From Nocardioides sp. L-11A (lineage in GTDB: Bacteria; Actinomycetota; Actinomycetes; Propionibacteriales; Nocardioidaceae), in NCBI GenBank assembly GCA_029961745.1, contig CP124680.1, forward strand, positions 5,456,001-5,520,000: a stretch of DNA of 64,000 nucleotides. The letters are read 5' to 3'. Of this stretch, positions 28,464-37,372 are shown piece by piece. Position numbers and translations under genes: made by a program. The notes beneath the pieces are model-generated. The model saw nothing but the letters and a program-made list of their open reading frames with translations. It made no database searches and had not been told where the DNA came from. How positions within the stretch are numbered: position 1 is the stretch's first letter; each line of letters opens with the position of its first letter.

Positions 28464-29806
28464 TCGGAGACGTCGGTCGGACCGCCGTCCGCCCCATCAG
28501 GCTGCTCCCCGGCCTCGGCCGGCGGCGGGACGATCTCGACCTGCGTGATCCGGCGCCCGTCGACGGCGGCCACCCGCAGGACGGCGTCGCCGACCTCGAC
28601 CCGGTCGTCGACCTCCGCGACCCGGCCGAGGCGGGCGAGCAGGTAGCCCGCCACCGTCTCGTAGTCGCCGTCCGGGAGCTCCACGCCGGTCTCCTCGGCG
28701 ACGTCCTCGATGGTCAGTCCGCCGGAGACGAAGGTGGGGCCGGTGGGGCCGCCGGCGTGGCGGACGAGGAGGCTGTCGGGCTCCTGGTCGTACTCGTCGC
28801 GGATGTCGCCGACGATCTCCTCGACCAGGTCCTCCAGGGTCACGATGCCGTCGGTGCCGCCGAACTCGTCGACGACGATCGCGAGGTGGGTGCCCTCCTT
28901 GCGGAGCAGCACGACCGTGGGCAGCACCTTGTTGGTGCCGGGCAGGTGCAGCACCTCGCGCTGGACGTCGCCGACGGTCCGGTCGGTCGCGCGGTCGCCG
29001 AGCAGGTCGCGGACGTGCACGAAGCCGGTGATGTCGTCGAAGTCCTCGCCGATCACGGGGAAGCGGGAGTAGGGCTGGTCGGCGACCCAGGTGGCGGCCT
29101 CGGCGAGCGCCATGCTGCCGCGCACGAAGACGACGTCGCCGCGCGGGCGCATGACCTCCTTGAGGTTGCTGCGGGTCGCGGCGAAGACGTCGCCGAGGAT
29201 CTGCCGCTCCTCGACGGCGAGGCCCTCGTGGCTGGCCACGATCTCGCGCAGCTCCTCCTTGCTCACCTCCTCCGACGTCGCGTTCGGATCGCCGCCGAGC
29301 AGGCGCACCAGCGCGTTGGTGGAGACCGAGAGCAGCCAGATCACCGGACGCATCAGGGTCGCGAACCGGTCGAGCACCGGCCCGGTGAGCATCGCCACCC
29401 CGGCCGCGCGCTGCAGTGCGAGCCGCTTGGGGACCAGCTCGCCGAGCACCAGCGAGAGATAGGCGATCAGCAGCGTCATCACGATCAGCGCGGCCGTGTC
29501 CGCGGCGTCCGGGCCGAGCCCGAGGTCCACGAGGTACGGCGCCACGTCGGGCGCGAGCGTCGAGCCGCCGTACGCGGCGGAGAGGAAGCCGGCGACCGTG
29601 ACGCCGATCTGGACCGCCGACAGGAAGCGGTTGGGGTCGCGCGCGATCGCGGCGACCCGCAGGCCGCGGGCGCCGCGCTGCGCGAGCTGGTTGACCTGGG
29701 TGTCCCGCAACGAGACCAGGGCCAGCTCGGTGGCCGCGAACACGCCGCCGACCAGCACGAAGGCCACGACGAGCCCGAGGTTCACGAAGGTCTGAGTATC
29801 GATCAT
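28451..29806 (-). CDS. Hemolysin/CNNM-family membrane protein (DUF21-CBS-CorC)
   Basis: This 451-residue protein has an N-terminal DUF21/CNNM domain with about four membrane segments (~1-185). A CBS pair follows (~200-330, including VVFVRGSMALAEAATWV and TNKVLPTVVLL, then VVDEFGGTDGIVTLEDLVEE). A C-terminal CorC/HlyC domain covers ~345-425. The family is linked to magnesium and cobalt efflux or homeostasis. The acidic C-terminal tail is typical. The gene stands alone, converging on the LuxR gene. Confidence 0.88.
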   Translation of the reverse strand: MIDTQTFVNLGLVVAFVLVGGVFAATELALVSLRDTQVNQLAQRGARGLRVAAIARDPNRFLSAVQIGVTVAGFLSAAYGGSTLAPDVAPYLVDLGLGPDAADTAALIVMTLLIAYLSLVLGELVPKRLALQRAAGVAMLTGPVLDRFATLMRPVIWLLSVSTNALVRLLGGDPNATSEEVSKEELREIVASHEGLAVEERQILGDVFAATRSNLKEVMRPRGDVVFVRGSMALAEAATWVADQPYSRFPVIGEDFDDITGFVHVRDLLGDRATDRTVGDVQREVLHLPGTNKVLPTVVLLRKEGTHLAIVVDEFGGTDGIVTLEDLVEEIVGDIRDEYDQEPDSLLVRHAGGPTGPTFVSGGLTIEDVAEETGVELPDGDYETVAGYLLARLGRVAEVDDRVEVGDAVLRVAAVDGRRITQVEIVPPPAEAGEQPDGADGGPTDVSDQRG

Positions 29807-29879
29807 CGCCGTTCACCCGCCCGCGGCGCGACAGGTGAACGGAAGGGACATCGGGACTCATCCATGGGCGGATCCTAAT

Positions 29880-29903
29880 GGTGCGCCCCGAGCGGGGCGC
29901 ACC
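29880..29903 (-). terminator. GC-rich hairpin, probable terminator of the CDF gene
   Basis: GGTGCGCCCC (29880-29889) and GGGGCGCACC (29894-29903) form a perfect 10-bp stem with a 4-nt loop. It lies 7 nt past the CDF stop on the minus strand. There is no real U-tract, as is common for actinobacterial hairpin terminators. Confidence 0.65.
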
Positions 29904-29910
29904 CTGGCGC

Positions 29911-30933
29911 TCAGCAGACGGTCGCGGGGTGCGGGTGGTGGCCCAGCATCGCGTGGAAGTCCCGGCCGTCGACCGGACCGGGGCTGACGTGCACCGTCAC
30001 GTCGACCAGCTTGGCCACCCCGTGCAGCAGCCGGTGATGCACCTCGTTGGCGATCTCGTGCGCGGCCACCACGTCGAGCCGATGGTCGACGAGGATCCCG
30101 GTCTCGGCATGGAGCCGGTGTCCGATCCAGCGCACCCGGAAGGACTCGACGTCCACCACGCCCGGCGTCGCCCGGACGACGTCGAGCGCGTCGGCGGTGA
30201 GGTGCGGGTCGACCGCGTCCATCAGCCGCCGGTAGATGTCCCGGGCGGCGCTGCGGAGCACGACGAGGATCGCCACGGTGATGACCAGGCCGATGATCGG
30301 GTCCGCGAGAGGCAGCCCGACCAGCACCCCGAGGGCGCCGAGGACGACGGCGAGGGACGTGAAGCCGTCCGTGCGGGCGTGATGCCCGTCGGCGACGAGG
30401 GCGGCCGAGCCGATCCGCCGGCCGATCCGGATCCGGTACGCCGCGACCCACTCGTTGCCGAGGAACCCGATCACCCCGGCGCCGGCCACGACCCAGGGCA
30501 GGTCGATCGGCCGCGGGTCGAGCAGGCGGCTGACCGACTGGTAGCCCGCCAGGACGGCCGACAGCGCGATCATGGCGACGATGAAGATGCCCGCGAGGTC
30601 CTCCGCCCGGCCGTAGCCGTAGGTGTGCGACCGGGTCGGCCGGCGCCGGCCGAGCACGAACGCGATCCACAGCGGCACCGCGGTCAGCGCGTCGGACAGG
30701 TTGTGGATCGTGTCGGCCAGCAGTGCGACCGAACCGGTCAGCACGACGAGCCCCGCCTGCGCCACGGCCGTCACGCCGAGCACCACGAGGCTGACCTTGA
30801 CCGCGCGGATGCCCTCGCTGCTGGCCTCGAGCGCGTCGTCGACCGCATCAGCGTGCCCGTGACCGTGCCCGTGCCCGTGACCGTGCCCCCGGCGCCCGTG
30901 TCCGTGTCCGTGTCCGGCGCCGCGGATCCTCAT
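29911..30933 (-). CDS. Cation diffusion facilitator (CzcD/ZitB-type metal exporter)
   Basis: A 340-residue inner-membrane exporter. The His-rich N-terminus alternates His and Gly (residues ~7-27) and should bind Zn/Co/Ni-type ions. Six membrane segments follow with the CDF metal site HNLSD and HARTD (in VADGHHARTD). A cytoplasmic C-terminal domain covers ~225-335. The ATG at 30933 overlaps the ArsR stop by 4 nt, so exporter and metal sensor are co-translated. Zinc or cobalt is the likeliest substrate. Confidence 0.9.
   Translation of the reverse strand: MRIRGAGHGHGHGRRGHGHGHGHGHGHADAVDDALEASSEGIRAVKVSLVVLGVTAVAQAGLVVLTGSVALLADTIHNLSDALTAVPLWIAFVLGRRRPTRSHTYGYGRAEDLAGIFIVAMIALSAVLAGYQSVSRLLDPRPIDLPWVVAGAGVIGFLGNEWVAAYRIRIGRRIGSAALVADGHHARTDGFTSLAVVLGALGVLVGLPLADPIIGLVITVAILVVLRSAARDIYRRLMDAVDPHLTADALDVVRATPGVVDVESFRVRWIGHRLHAETGILVDHRLDVVAAHEIANEVHHRLLHGVAKLVDVTVHVSPGPVDGRDFHAMLGHHPHPATVC
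30853..30914 (-). repeat. Hexanucleotide-type repeat coding for (His-Gly)n
   Basis: Tandem 6-nt units of the GTGCCC/GTGTCC/GTGACC type (plus-strand view) encode the alternating His-Gly N-terminus of the CDF exporter. Repeat number could change by slippage in 6-nt steps without a frameshift, altering the metal-binding tail. Confidence 0.7.
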
Positions 30934-31304
30934 CGGCCCGCCTCCGCGCCGGCCGAGGCATGGTGCGCCGGTACGCCGGGCCCGAGGTGCTCGGCGTGCC
31001 GGACGCCGTCGACGACCAGCTGACTCACGTGCTCGTTGGTCAGGGCGTAGAACACCTGCGCCCCCTGCCGGCGGGTGGTCACCAGGCGGGCCAGGCGCAG
31101 CTTCGCGAGGTGCTGGGAGACCGCGGTCTGCGGCTTGCCCACCTCCTCGGCCAGCCGCAGCACCGGGGCCTCTCCGGCCCGCAGCAGCCACAGCAGCCGG
31201 ACCCGGGTCGGGTCGGCCAGCATCCGGAACACCTCGACGGCGAGCTCGACCTGCTCGGCGGCGGGGAGCGGGCTCGCCTGCTCATCATATTCGTGCATGC
31301 GCAT
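30930..31304 (-). CDS. ArsR/SmtB-family metal-responsive repressor
   Basis: A 124-residue winged-helix repressor (MLADPTRVRLLWLLRAGEAP; KPQTAVSQHLAKLRLARLV). The alpha3 cysteine site of ArsR is absent. The C-terminal helix and tail supply candidate ligands (VVDGVRHAEHLGPGVPAHH), as in alpha5-type Zn/Ni/Co sensors. Possible starts are ATG 31298, ATG 31304 and GTG 31331; all lie in or near the predicted operator, so 31304 is provisional. It shares a 4-nt overlap with the CDF exporter it probably controls. Confidence 0.83.
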   Translation of the reverse strand: MRMHEYDEQASPLPAAEQVELAVEVFRMLADPTRVRLLWLLRAGEAPVLRLAEEVGKPQTAVSQHLAKLRLARLVTTRRQGAQVFYALTNEHVSQLVVDGVRHAEHLGPGVPAHHASAGAEAGR

Positions 31305-31308
31305 ATGA
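31285..31308 (-). promoter_or_regulatory. Probable ArsR/SmtB operator
   Basis: An imperfect dyad with outer arms TCATAT (31285-31290) and ATATGA (31303-31308) and inner matching CG pairs. It is AT-rich in a GC-rich context and sits across the start region of the arsR-type gene. The form fits SmtB/CzrA-type operators and implies autoregulation of the sensor-exporter pair. Confidence 0.6.
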
Positions 31309-31364
31309 TGACACGTGATGATGCTCCGCACCAGGGCGATCCGGCTCCCCGCCGACCGCGGGCC

Positions 31365-31517
31365 TCAGCAGCAGGCCGACGGGCCCGATCCGCGACTCGT
31401 CCCGACCAGCCCGCGCCGGTCGGCCGCCCCGGACGACCCGACCGACCGGACCACCGCCACCGCCGCGCACCGCAGCGCACAGGCGGCCGCGACCTTGAGG
31501 ACGTCCCGGCCGGTCAT
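31365..31517 (-). CDS. Possible small 50-residue protein coupled to the exporter gene
   Basis: An ATG at 31517 overlaps the stop of the DHA2-type exporter by 4 nt (ATGA), the coupling seen throughout this window. The 50-residue product has a weakly hydrophobic N-terminal half (VLKVAAACALRCAAVAVV) with two cysteines and ends SACC. No family is recognised. It may be a chance frame; only its position supports it. Confidence 0.3.
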   Translation of the reverse strand: MTGRDVLKVAAACALRCAAVAVVRSVGSSGAADRRGLVGTSRGSGPSACC

Positions 31518-32914
31518 GATCGGCTCCCCCGCAGGGCGAGTGCGGCCAGGGCCCCGACGCCGGCCACGATCGCGGCACCGACGAAGGCGGCGGCATACCC
31601 CTCCGTGAGCGCGACCGGGTCGCCGAGCCGATCGGCGCCGGCGGCCGCGGCGATCGCGGTCATCACGGCGAGACCCAGGGCCGAGCCGATCTGGTAGCTC
31701 GTGTTCACGATGCCGGACGCGAGGCCGCCCTCCTCCGGCGGCGCCGCGGAGATCGCGGTGCCGAGGGTGGGGATGAAGGCGAGCGACATGCCGAGCGCGG
31801 CGACCAGGGACGCCGGCAGGACGTCGACGGCGTAGCTGCCGTCCGGGTCGATCGTGGCCAGCCAGGCCATGCCGACGGCCAGCAGGACCATCCCGCTCGC
31901 GGTCGCGGTGCGGGCGCCGACCGCGGCCAGCACCCGGGGCGCCAGCACGATCATGCCGACCATGATCAGCAGGGTCATCGGCAGCAGCGCGGCACCGCTG
32001 GGGAAGGCCGTGAAGCCGAGGACCTGCTGGAGGTAGAGGTTCAGGAAGAACCACATCGGGATCCACGCGGCGCCGAGCAGCAGCTGGGCGAGGTTCGCCG
32101 CGGCGAGGTCGGGCGCGCGGAAGATGCCGAGCCGCACCAGCGGGTCGCGGCCGCGGGCCTGCTGGACGACGAAGACGGCGAGCAGGACGACGCCCGCCGC
32201 GAGCACCCACCATGTGCGCGGTGCGTCCCAGCCCACCTCGGGAGCCTGGACGACGGCGTAGACGACGGCGGCGAGACCGGCGGTCACGGTGACCGCGCCG
32301 GCCAGGTCCACGCGTCGGGTGCCGCCGGCGCGGCCACCCGGCATCGAGGCGGGCACGAGGGCCAGGATGACGATCGCGATCGGGATGTTGATCGCGAAGA
32401 CCCACGGCCAGCTGAGGTACTCGGTGATCACGCCGCCGAGGAAGACACCGGCCGTCCCGCCCGCGGGCGCAGCCGCGCCGTACAGGGCCAGGGCCTTGGT
32501 CAGCTCGCGCGGCTCGCTGCCGAAGAGCATCATCAGCAGGGTCAGCGCGGCCGGCGCGATGAGTGCCGCCCCCGCGCCCTGCACCGCGCGGCCGGTGAGC
32601 TCGACCCCGACATCGCCGGCGACGGCCGCGACCAGGGAGCCGACGGCGAGGATCACCCAGCCGGCGACGAAGACGTTGCGCGCGCCCAGGACGTCGGAGA
32701 CCTTGCCGCCGAGCAGGAGCAGGCCGCCGAGGGCGACGACATAGGCGTTGAACACCCAGGACAGGTTCTCGGGCGTGAAGCCCAGCTCGCGCTGCATCTC
32801 CGGCAGCGCGACGCCGATGATCGAGGTGTCCATGATGACCATGAACTGGGCGGCGGCGATGACCGCGAGCCCGAGCCAGCGCCGGTTGGTCACCGGCGCA
32901 GTCGTGACTGACAT
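31514..32914 (-). CDS. MFS drug/ion exporter, DHA2 (EmrB/QacA, 14-TM) family
   Basis: This 466-residue membrane protein has 14 or so hydrophobic segments and the DHA2 opening FMVIMDTSIIGVALPEMQ, with GGKVSDVLGARN (motif A) and GRAVQGAGAA. I start it at the ATG at 32914 rather than the longer frame, which would run through a CsoR-type operator and the divergent csoR promoter. The operator at 32944-32961 suggests copper-responsive expression, unusual for this family. Confidence 0.87.
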   Translation of the reverse strand: MSVTTAPVTNRRWLGLAVIAAAQFMVIMDTSIIGVALPEMQRELGFTPENLSWVFNAYVVALGGLLLLGGKVSDVLGARNVFVAGWVILAVGSLVAAVAGDVGVELTGRAVQGAGAALIAPAALTLLMMLFGSEPRELTKALALYGAAAPAGGTAGVFLGGVITEYLSWPWVFAINIPIAIVILALVPASMPGGRAGGTRRVDLAGAVTVTAGLAAVVYAVVQAPEVGWDAPRTWWVLAAGVVLLAVFVVQQARGRDPLVRLGIFRAPDLAAANLAQLLLGAAWIPMWFFLNLYLQQVLGFTAFPSGAALLPMTLLIMVGMIVLAPRVLAAVGARTATASGMVLLAVGMAWLATIDPDGSYAVDVLPASLVAALGMSLAFIPTLGTAISAAPPEEGGLASGIVNTSYQIGSALGLAVMTAIAAAAGADRLGDPVALTEGYAAAFVGAAIVAGVGALAALALRGSRS

Positions 32915-32943
32915 CTGAATCTCTCCTTCTTCCGACTTGACTT

Positions 32944-32961
32944 TATACCCTAGGGGGGTAT
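32944..32961 (-). promoter_or_regulatory. CsoR-type copper operator for the DHA2 exporter
   Basis: TATACCC-TAGG-GGGGTAT is an inverted repeat matching the known CsoR consensus (TATACCC, central CTA/TAG, GGGTATA). It lies 30 nt upstream of the exporter ATG in the divergent region with csoR. Confidence 0.78.
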
Positions 32962-32992
32962 CGTTTGCGTCAAGCCGGGAGGCTACCACGGA

Positions 32993-33009
32993 ATACCGCA
33001 GGGGGGTAT
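32993..33009 (+). promoter_or_regulatory. CsoR-type copper operator for the csoR-copZ-copA operon
   Basis: ATACC-GCAGGGG-GGTAT is a second CsoR-like dyad with outer arms ATACC and GGTAT, about 48 nt upstream of the csoR start. Its left arm is less perfect than the exporter-side site. The two boxes are about 49 bp apart centre to centre. Confidence 0.75.
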
Positions 33010-33056
33010 CCTGTTCAGGAAGGTCGAATCCCCCAGCACACGAAGGACACAGGGCA

Positions 33057-33374
33057 ATGGCACACACCGGATCCGGCGCGGAGCACCAGCACAGCTACAT
33101 CGCCAACCGCACCAAGGACGACTACCTCAAGCGGCTGCGCCGCATCGAGGGCCAGGCGCGGGGGCTGCAGCGGATGGTCGAGGAGGAGCAGTACTGCATC
33201 GACATCCTCACCCAGGTCTCCGCGATGACGAAGGCGCTCCAGTCCGTTGCCCTCGGCCTGCTCGACGAGCACATGGCGCACTGCGTCGTGGACGCCGCCA
33301 AGGAAGGGGGCGAGGAGGCCGCGATCAAGCTCAAGGAGGCCTCCGACGCCATCGCCCGCCTGGTCCGATCCTGA
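33057..33374 (+). CDS. csoR: Copper-sensing transcriptional repressor CsoR
   Basis: A 105-residue all-helical repressor of the DUF156 family. The copper-binding triad is intact: Cys47 (EEQYC), His72 and Cys76 (HMAHC), with the same spacing as Cys36-His61-Cys65 of M. tuberculosis CsoR. Cu(I) binding releases it from DNA. It starts at the ATG at 33057, is divergent from the DHA2 exporter, and heads the copper operon csoR-copZ-secreted protein-copA. Confidence 0.93.
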   Translation: MAHTGSGAEHQHSYIANRTKDDYLKRLRRIEGQARGLQRMVEEEQYCIDILTQVSAMTKALQSVALGLLDEHMAHCVVDAAKEGGEEAAIKLKEASDAIARLVRS

Positions 33375-33418
33375 CGCCTCCCGCACGTTCCCACCCGCAC
33401 CACAGGAAGGAGCTCGCC

Positions 33419-33625
33419 ATGAGCACCACCCGGACCTTCACCGTCACCGGCATGACCTGCGGCCACTGCGTCGCCTCCGTCACCGAGGAGGTGCAGGAGA
33501 TCGACGGCGTCGAGAACGTCACGGTCGACCTGCCCACCGGTGCGGTCACGATCACCAGCGCCGCACCCCTCGACGAGTCCGCCGTGCAGGCGGCCGTCGA
33601 GGAGGCCGGCTACCAGCTCGCATGA
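33419..33625 (+). CDS. copZ: Copper chaperone CopZ (HMA domain)
   Basis: A 68-residue single heavy-metal-associated domain with the Cu(I)-binding motif MTCGHC (Cys14, Cys17), a ferredoxin-like beta-alpha-beta fold and a C-terminal VQAAVEEAGYQL helix. It delivers Cu(I) to the P-type ATPase in the cytoplasm. A GGAAGGAG site precedes the ATG at 33419. Its stop overlaps the next gene by 4 nt. Confidence 0.93.
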   Translation: MSTTRTFTVTGMTCGHCVASVTEEVQEIDGVENVTVDLPTGAVTITSAAPLDESAVQAAVEEAGYQLA

Positions 33626-34599
33626 ACACCCCGACGCGGCTCGCCGGCTTCGGAGCCGTCGCCGCCGGCGTGTTCGGCATCGCGCTCCTCGTCGGCCAGG
33701 CCGTCGGCCCGGTCGCCGCCAGCGACACCGGGCCACCCAGCCACGACACGCATGCCGGCGCCACCGACACCAGCGGCGACACCGGGGGTGACCCCGCGCA
33801 GGGCTCCGCCGAGGCGGAGACCGAGATCCCAGGAGGACTCATGACATCGCAGGACGGATACACCCTCACCCTCGACCGGGCCCGGGCCAACCCCGGCGAC
33901 GCGGTCCCGGTGAGCTTCACCATCACCGGTCCCGACGGCACCCCCGTGACGTCGTACGACGTGCAGCACGAGAAGCAGCTCCACCTGATCGCGGTCCGCC
34001 GCGACTTCACCGGCTTCCAGCACGTCCACCCCACCCTCGACGGCGGCACCTGGTCGATCGACCTGGCCCTCACGCCCGGGACCTGGCGGCTCTTCGCGGA
34101 CTTCAAGGCCACCGACGGCGAGGCGCTCACCCTGGGTGCCGACCTCGCGGTGGACGGTGCCTTCGAGGCCGCGCCGCCCGCGCCGGAGACCCGCACCGTC
34201 ACGGTCGACGGCTACCAGGTCACCCTCGACGGCGACGTGGAGGCCGGTGCCCACGCGAAGCTCACGCTGAGCGTGAGCAAGGACGGGAGGCCGGTCACCG
34301 ACCTGCAGCCCTACCTCGGCGCCTACGGCCACCTGGTGGCCCTGCGCTCCGGCGACCTCGCCTACCTGCACGTCCACCCCGACGGCGAGCCCGGCGACGG
34401 TACGACGCAGCCGGGGCCGGACATCGTGTTCCACACGGCCGTCCCCAGCGCCGGGACCTACCACCTCTACCTCGACTTCCAGCACGACGGCGTCGTCCGC
34501 ACCGCGGCCTTCGCGGTCAGCGCCGGGGGCGAGGCGAGCCCGAAGCCGGCCGGCGAGCCGAGCACAGGACAAGGAGAGAGCAGTGGCCACGCACACTGA
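33622..34599 (+). CDS. Exported protein of the copper operon with duplicated HVHP domains
   Basis: A 325-residue exported protein. A hydrophobic N-terminal segment (~10-30) serves as signal or anchor and is followed by a His/Thr/Asp-rich linker. Two related beta-rich halves follow, ~115-165 and ~235-290. Each has a hydrophobic strand, an HVHP motif (134-137 and 250-253) and a [13 protein letters not shown] strand. The tail ends GHAH. Coupling to copZ (ATGA overlap) and a 17-nt overlap with copA imply an extracytoplasmic copper-binding role, which is inference. I do not recognise a named family. Confidence 0.72.
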   Translation: MNTPTRLAGFGAVAAGVFGIALLVGQAVGPVAASDTGPPSHDTHAGATDTSGDTGGDPAQGSAEAETEIPGGLMTSQDGYTLTLDRARANPGDAVPVSFTITGPDGTPVTSYDVQHEKQLHLIAVRRDFTGFQHVHPTLDGGTWSIDLALTPGTWRLFADFKATDGEALTLGADLAVDGAFEAAPPAPETRTVTVDGYQVTLDGDVEAGAHAKLTLSVSKDGRPVTDLQPYLGAYGHLVALRSGDLAYLHVHPDGEPGDGTTQPGPDIVFHTAVPSAGTYHLYLDFQHDGVVRTAAFAVSAGGEASPKPAGEPSTGQGESSGHAH

Positions 34600-36901
34600 C
34601 CCCGCCACGCCCGCCACGCCCGACAGCCCCGAGCAGCAGGTCGAGCTCGCCCTCACCGGGATGACCTGCGCCTCCTGCGCCAACCGCATCGAGCGCAAGC
34701 TCAACAAGCTCGACGGCGTCACCGCGACGGTCAACTACGCGACGGAGAAGGCGAAGGTCTCCTACGCCGACAGCGTCTCCACCGACGACCTGCTCGCCGC
34801 CGTCGAGGCGGCCGGGTACGGCGCGTCGCTGCCCAAGCCGCCCGCCTCGGCGGGCGGCGGGGACGAGGCCGGTGACCAGGCGGCTGACGACCCGATCCGA
34901 CCGTTGCGGCAGCGGCTGGTGATCTCCGCCGTGCTGTCGGTGCCGGTGATCGCGATGGCGATGGTGCCGGCACTCCAGTTCGACTACTGGCAGTGGCTCT
35001 CGCTCACCCTGGCCGCGCCGGTCGTGCTGTGGGGCGCCTACCCGTTCCACAAGGCGGCCTGGACCAACCTGCGCCACGGCACGTCCACCATGGACACGCT
35101 GATCTCGCTCGGCACCCTCGCCGCGCTGGGCTGGTCGCTCTACGCCCTGTTCTGGGGCACCGCCGGCGTGACCGGCATGACGCACCCCTTCGAGCTCACC
35201 ATCGAGCGCAGTGACGGCAGCGGCAACATCTACCTCGAGGCCGCAGCGGGCGTCACGACGTTCATCCTGGCCGGGCGCTACTTCGAGCAGCGCTCGAAGC
35301 GGCGGGCGGGGGCGGCGCTCAAGGCGCTGCTCGAGCTCGGCGCCAAGGAGGTCGCGGTCCTCGGGCCCGACGGTGTCACCGAGACGAAGATCCCCGTGGA
35401 GCAGCTGGCCGTGGGCGACCTGTTCGTCGTCCGGCCGGGCGAGAAGATCGCGACCGACGGAGTGGTCGAGCGCGGCAGCTCCGCCGTCGACGCCTCGATG
35501 CTCACCGGGGAGTCCGTGCCCGTCGAGGTCGGCGAGGGCGATGCGGTCGTCGGCGCGACGGTCAACGCGGGCGGCCGGCTGGTCGTCCGGGCCACCCGGG
35601 TCGGCGGCGACACCCAGCTCGCCCAGATGGCGCGCCTGGTCGAGGACGCCCAGAACGGCAAGGCCCAGGTCCAGCGCCTGGCCGACCGGATCTCCGGCAT
35701 CTTCGTCCCGATCGTGATCGTGCTCGCGGCCGGCACCCTCGGCTTCTGGCTGGGCACCGGCAACGGGCTCGCGGCGGCCTTCACGGCGGCGGTCGCCGTC
35801 CTCATCATCGCCTGCCCCTGCGCCCTCGGACTGGCCACGCCGACCGCCCTCATGGTCGGCACCGGCCGCGGCGCGCAGCTCGGCATCCTGATCAAGGGAC
35901 CCGAGGTGCTGGAGTCGACCCGCTCGGTCGACACCGTCGTCCTCGACAAGACCGGCACGGTCACCACCGGCAGGATGACGCTGCGCGACGTGATCGCGGG
36001 CGAGGACGAGGACGCCGCCGAGGTCCTGCGGTACGCCGGCGCGCTCGAGGACGCCTCCGAGCACCCGATCGCCCGGGCCATCGCCGACGCGGCGCGCGAG
36101 CAGCACGGCACGCTCCCGGCGGTCGAGGACTTCGCCAACGTCGAGGGCCTCGGGGTGCAGGGCGTGCTGGTGGACGACAGCGACGAGGGGACCAGCCACG
36201 CCGTCCTGGTCGGGCGGCCGCAGCTCCTCGCGGAGTGGTCGCAGCGCCTCTCCCCCGCGCTGCAGGAGGCGCTCGAGCAGGCCCAGGCGACCGGCGGCAC
36301 CGCCGTCGCGGTCGGCTGGGACGGGCAGGCCCGGGGCGTGGTCGTGGTCGCGGACGCGATCAAGCCGACCTCGGCCACCGCCATCGCCCAGTTGCGCGAG
36401 CTCGGTCTGCGCCCGGTGCTGCTGACCGGCGACAACGCCGTCGTGGCCCGGACCGTCGCCGCCGAGGTCGGCATCGACGAGGCCGACGTCATCGCCGACG
36501 TACTGCCGGCCGACAAGGTCGACGTCGTCAAGGGGCTGCAGGGCGAGGGCAAGGTCGTCGCCATGGTCGGCGACGGTGTCAACGACGCCGCCGCGCTCGC
36601 CCAGGCCGATCTCGGCCTGGCCATGGGCACCGGCACCGACGTGGCGATCGAGGCCAGCGACCTCACCCTGGTGCGCGGCGACCTCCAGGTCGCGGTCGAC
36701 GCGATCCGGCTCTCGCGCCGGACGCTCGCCACGATCAAGGGCAACCTGTTCTGGGCCTTCGCCTACAACGTCGCCGCCCTGCCACTGGCCGCCGCCGGCC
36801 TGCTCAACCCGATGCTGGCCGGCGCCGCGATGGCGTTCTCGTCCGTGTTCGTGGTGTCCAACAGCCTGCGGTTGCGGCGGTTCAAGGCCACCGCCGCCTG
36901 A
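34583..36901 (+). CDS. copA: Copper-exporting P1B-type ATPase
   Basis: This 772-residue pump has one N-terminal HMA domain with CASC (Cys29, Cys32), eight or so membrane helices, the TGE actuator motif (308-310), the Cu(I) transport motif CPC (411-413), phosphorylation site DKTGT (Asp455), the nucleotide-binding HP motif (SEHPIA) and [10 protein letters not shown] in the hinge. The inter-domain linker (~83-105) is Gly/Asp rich. The GTG at 34583 follows AAGGAGAG. It exports Cu(I) from the cytoplasm and is the last gene of the operon. Confidence 0.94.
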   Translation: MATHTDPATPATPDSPEQQVELALTGMTCASCANRIERKLNKLDGVTATVNYATEKAKVSYADSVSTDDLLAAVEAAGYGASLPKPPASAGGGDEAGDQAADDPIRPLRQRLVISAVLSVPVIAMAMVPALQFDYWQWLSLTLAAPVVLWGAYPFHKAAWTNLRHGTSTMDTLISLGTLAALGWSLYALFWGTAGVTGMTHPFELTIERSDGSGNIYLEAAAGVTTFILAGRYFEQRSKRRAGAALKALLELGAKEVAVLGPDGVTETKIPVEQLAVGDLFVVRPGEKIATDGVVERGSSAVDASMLTGESVPVEVGEGDAVVGATVNAGGRLVVRATRVGGDTQLAQMARLVEDAQNGKAQVQRLADRISGIFVPIVIVLAAGTLGFWLGTGNGLAAAFTAAVAVLIIACPCALGLATPTALMVGTGRGAQLGILIKGPEVLESTRSVDTVVLDKTGTVTTGRMTLRDVIAGEDEDAAEVLRYAGALEDASEHPIARAIADAAREQHGTLPAVEDFANVEGLGVQGVLVDDSDEGTSHAVLVGRPQLLAEWSQRLSPALQEALEQAQATGGTAVAVGWDGQARGVVVVADAIKPTSATAIAQLRELGLRPVLLTGDNAVVARTVAAEVGIDEADVIADVLPADKVDVVKGLQGEGKVVAMVGDGVNDAAALAQADLGLAMGTGTDVAIEASDLTLVRGDLQVAVDAIRLSRRTLATIKGNLFWAFAYNVAALPLAAAGLLNPMLAGAAMAFSSVFVVSNSLRLRRFKATAA

Positions 36902-36913
36902 GCAGCGGAGTCC

Positions 36914-36947
36914 ACGGTCCCGGTCGCCCCTCGGCGGCCGGGACCGT
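36914..36947. terminator. Bidirectional hairpin terminator between copA and the SMR gene
   Basis: ACGGTCCCGG (36914-36923) and CCGGGACCGT (36938-36947) form a perfect 10-bp stem with a 14-nt loop that can fold further (GCC/GGC). It sits exactly in the 48-nt gap between two convergent genes. Confidence 0.72.
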
Positions 36948-36949
36948 CG

Positions 36950-37276
36950 TCAGTCCGCGGTCCCGAGCTCGAGGGCGATGACCCCGCCGACGATGAGGGC
37001 GATGCCCGCGACCTGGACGCCGGAGAGGCGCTCGCCGAGGAAGGCGGCGCCGATCCCGGCGACGGCGATGATCCCGACCGCGGACCACACGGCGTAGGCG
37101 ACCGCGACCGGGACGCCGCGGTTGAGCACCTGGGCCAGCAGGAAGAAGGCGAGGGCGTAGCAGACGACGACCACGGTCGTGGCGACCGGCTGGGTGAAGC
37201 CCTGGGACTTCTTCAGCGACATCGTCGCGGCCACCTCGGCGGCGATGGCCGCGGCCAGGAGAAGATAGGTCGTCAT
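36950..37276 (-). CDS. Small multidrug resistance (SMR) family transporter
   Basis: A 108-residue protein with four membrane helices and the essential Glu14 (AAAIAAEVAATMSLK), plus the signature AYAVWSAVGI. It is of the EmrE/QacC type: a proton-coupled exporter of cationic drugs, or of guanidinium in the Gdx subtype. The W-S-A-V-G block does not by itself separate the subtypes. It converges on copA and has no visible partner gene, so a homodimer is expected. Confidence 0.9.
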   Translation of the reverse strand: MTTYLLLAAAIAAEVAATMSLKKSQGFTQPVATTVVVVCYALAFFLLAQVLNRGVPVAVAYAVWSAVGIIAVAGIGAAFLGERLSGVQVAGIALIVGGVIALELGTAD

Positions 37277-37372
37277 GCCCGCGGCTCCTCGATCTCGACC
37301 ATGGCGGCAGCGTAGTCAGCGGCACCGGCCGGCCCCGGCCACCCACCGCCGCCCACGACCCACGGAGACCCC

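Noticed and set aside
30853..30914. CRISPR-like or satellite array
   Set aside because: The short tandem units are in frame and encode the His-Gly tail of the CDF exporter; there are no spacers.
31285..31596. Minus-strand frame of 103 codons between the ArsR and exporter genes
   Set aside because: Pro/Arg/Gly-rich with no family resemblance; only the 50-codon frame coupled to the exporter stop has any positional support.
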